A stretch of 7,079 nucleotides of DNA from Acholeplasmatales bacterium (GTDB taxonomy: Bacteria; Bacillota_I; Bacilli_A; Acholeplasmatales; Anaeroplasmataceae), in NCBI GenBank assembly GCA_024681175.1, contig JAILBI010000273.1, positions 1 to 7,079 on the forward strand. The letters run 5' to 3'. The notes beneath the pieces are model-generated. The model was not told the origin of the DNA. It did not search any database and was given only the letters and a program-made list of their open reading frames with translations. The translations under genes and the position numbers were made by a program. Of this stretch, positions 6,361 to 7,079 are shown in pieces (within the stretch, counting starts at the first letter, position 1; each line of letters begins with the position of its first letter).

Positions 6361-6692
6361 GCAGTCGCGCAACTGAGCGGGCAACCGTTAGGAAAGTCCA
6401 TGCTGACACATTCTGTGATGAATGTAGTGATTATGCTGAATTAATAAATAAGTTCAGGCACGCAAGTGACGACGAATGAAGCCTAAGTCTTTATGATATG
6501 GTGTAGTTTATAAAGTGCCACAGAGACGAGTCTTATCGAAAGGTAAGAATGAAACGCGGTAAACTCCTTAAGTCAGAAATCCAAAATTTGGTAGGAGAGT
6601 CTAGATAGTCGAACAAGAAGATATATCTAGGATGGGAAACCATAGATAAATAGTTGCGGCCCTTTGGGTACAGAACATGGCTTATAGACTGT
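6361..6692 (+). ncRNA. rnpB: RNase P RNA, bacterial class B
   Basis: This is the catalytic RNA of RNase P, which removes 5' leaders from pre-tRNAs. Conserved core blocks are easy to read: GGAAAGTCCATGCT (6391-6404), AAAGTGCCACAGAGACG (6512-6528), GAAACGCGGTAAACTCC (6552-6568), CAAAATTTGGTAGGAGAG (6582-6599) and ACAGAACATGGCTTATAGA (6670-6688). The first and last hold the two strands of P4. P1 forms from GCAGTC (6361-6366) and GACTGT (6687-6692). The order and wording of these blocks follow the B. subtilis type (class B). At about 332 nt it is shorter than the roughly 400 nt of B. subtilis: the hairpin AGCGG-GCAA-CCGTT (6376-6389) and the P12-like hairpin 6531-6548 with a GAAA loop are short, and no long P19-like arm is seen before the final block. 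The exact ends are inferred from P1 and the promoter. Confidence 0.96.
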
Positions 6693-6708
6693 ATAATTTA
6701 ATAATTAT

Positions 6709-6746
6709 AAATGTTGATAGACAAATTGTTTATCAACATTTTTTTA
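6709..6746 (+). terminator. Intrinsic terminator of rnpB
   Basis: AAATGTTGATAGACA (6709-6723) pairs with TGTTTATCAACATTT (6727-6741) as a 15-bp stem with one G-U and a 3-nt loop, followed by T residues to 6745. It begins 16 nt after P1. Confidence 0.92.
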
Positions 6747-6807
6747 TCTATTTGTAATAAGCATAGATAAATAAATACCTATATTTTAATGATAATAAAG
6801 AATAATT

Positions 6808-6840
6808 TTGCTGTTCAGTAATTGAATAGCGATTTTATTT
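6808..6840 (+). terminator. Second terminator-like hairpin before lepA
   Basis: TTGCTGTTCA (6808-6817) pairs with TGAATAGCGA (6823-6832), 10 bp with two G-U pairs and a 5-nt loop, followed by TTTTATTT. It reads as a + strand terminator. It lies after the strong rnpB terminator and before the lepA promoter, with no clear gene of its own upstream. It may be a backup terminator or the end of a short unrecognised transcript. Confidence 0.45.
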
Positions 6841-6849
6841 AAAAATATA

Positions 6850-6878
6850 TAGAAAAATATTGAATATTTTGATACAAT
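6850..6878 (+). promoter_or_regulatory. Promoter of lepA
   Basis: TAGAAA (6850-6855) and TACAAT (6873-6878) are 17 nt apart, and TG-A precedes the -10 box to give an extended -10. The leader would be about 15 nt, including the AAAGGAG ribosome binding site at 6889-6895, 5 nt before ATG 6901. Confidence 0.65.
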
Positions 6879-6900
6879 TTTTATGTTTAAAGGAGTATTT

Positions 6901-7079
6901 ATGGACATTGATTTTAAGAAATTAGAAGAAAAGCAAAAATTAATAAGAAATTTTTCGATCATTGCCCACATTGATCATGGTAAAACAACCTTATCAGATC
7001 GTATTTTAGAAATCTGTGAAAGCATTGATATTCATGATATGGAAGATCAAATGCTTGATTCTATGGAGCTTGAACGTGA
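6901..7079 (+). CDS. lepA: Elongation factor 4 (LepA), N-terminal part
   Basis: LepA (EF4) is a ribosome-associated translational GTPase related to EF-G that acts on translation under stress or during initiation/elongation. Only the first 59 codons and two bases are in the window; the full protein is about 600 residues. [22 protein letters not shown] at 16-37 holds the G1/P-loop (AHIDHGKT, 22-29, with K28), and the LepA-type block [10 protein letters not shown] ends at the window edge, just before the switch I region. Typical LepA has S in place of the first T after the P-loop lysine, a conservative change. The start is supported by AAAGGAG at 6889-6895. lepA is the first gene of its unit here. 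Confidence 0.95.
   Translation, partial: MDIDFKKLEEKQKLIRNFSIIAHIDHGKTTLSDRILEICESIDIHDMEDQMLDSMELER

Noticed and set aside
6641..6773. 12-nt direct repeat CATAGATAAATA at 6641-6652 and 6762-6773
   Set aside because: The sequence is AT-rich and short, the first copy is within RNase P RNA, and there is no sign of an attachment site or mobile element.
6786..6971. Minus-strand open frame overlapping the lepA start
   Set aside because: It covers the lepA promoter and P-loop region in antisense and reads as low-complexity AT-rich translation.

Overview
The window is AT-rich, densely coding DNA with every gene on the + strand. It carries a housekeeping block typical of low-GC Gram-positive bacteria (Bacillota): truB, ribF, rpsO, pnp, a class B (Bacillus-type) RNase P RNA and the start of lepA. 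AGGAGG-type ribosome binding sites, U-tailed hairpin terminators and the B-type RNase P RNA all point to the Bacilli/Mollicutes-related side of Bacillota. truB ends in TGA and ribF begins at once after it, so TGA is read as stop and the Mycoplasma code is unlikely. An uncultured gut lineage of the Erysipelotrichales/RF39 kind would fit, but that is inference.

Layout. 1-1861: the tail of an unidentified upstream reading frame, then truB and ribF, packed so that each stop codon is part of the next ribosome binding site; the unit ends at a hairpin terminator that overlaps the ribF stop. 1881-2353: rpsO (S15) alone, with its own promoter, a structured leader that may be an S15 autoregulatory element, and a terminator. 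2354-4090: a two-gene operon coding for a TrpB2-type PLP enzyme and a PptA/YdcE-like tautomerase, with its own promoter and terminator. It sits between rpsO and pnp, genes that are adjacent in many bacteria. 4091-6322: pnp from an extended -10 promoter. 6323-6746: rnpB, with a good promoter in the 38-nt gap after pnp, no terminator before it and a strong one after it. 6747-7079: a second terminator-like hairpin, an extended -10 promoter and the first 59 codons of lepA, cut by the window edge.

How the genes fit together. truB (tRNA psi55), rpsO, pnp, rnpB and lepA all serve RNA maturation, RNA turnover or translation; ribF makes FMN and FAD and is a usual companion of truB. The TrpB2-tautomerase pair is the accessory part. 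Both proteins have family members linked to aromatic amino-acid or aromatic keto-acid chemistry, but no tryptophan pathway gene, T-box or trp attenuator is seen with them, so their joint role is open. I see no mobile element, CRISPR array or tRNA gene.
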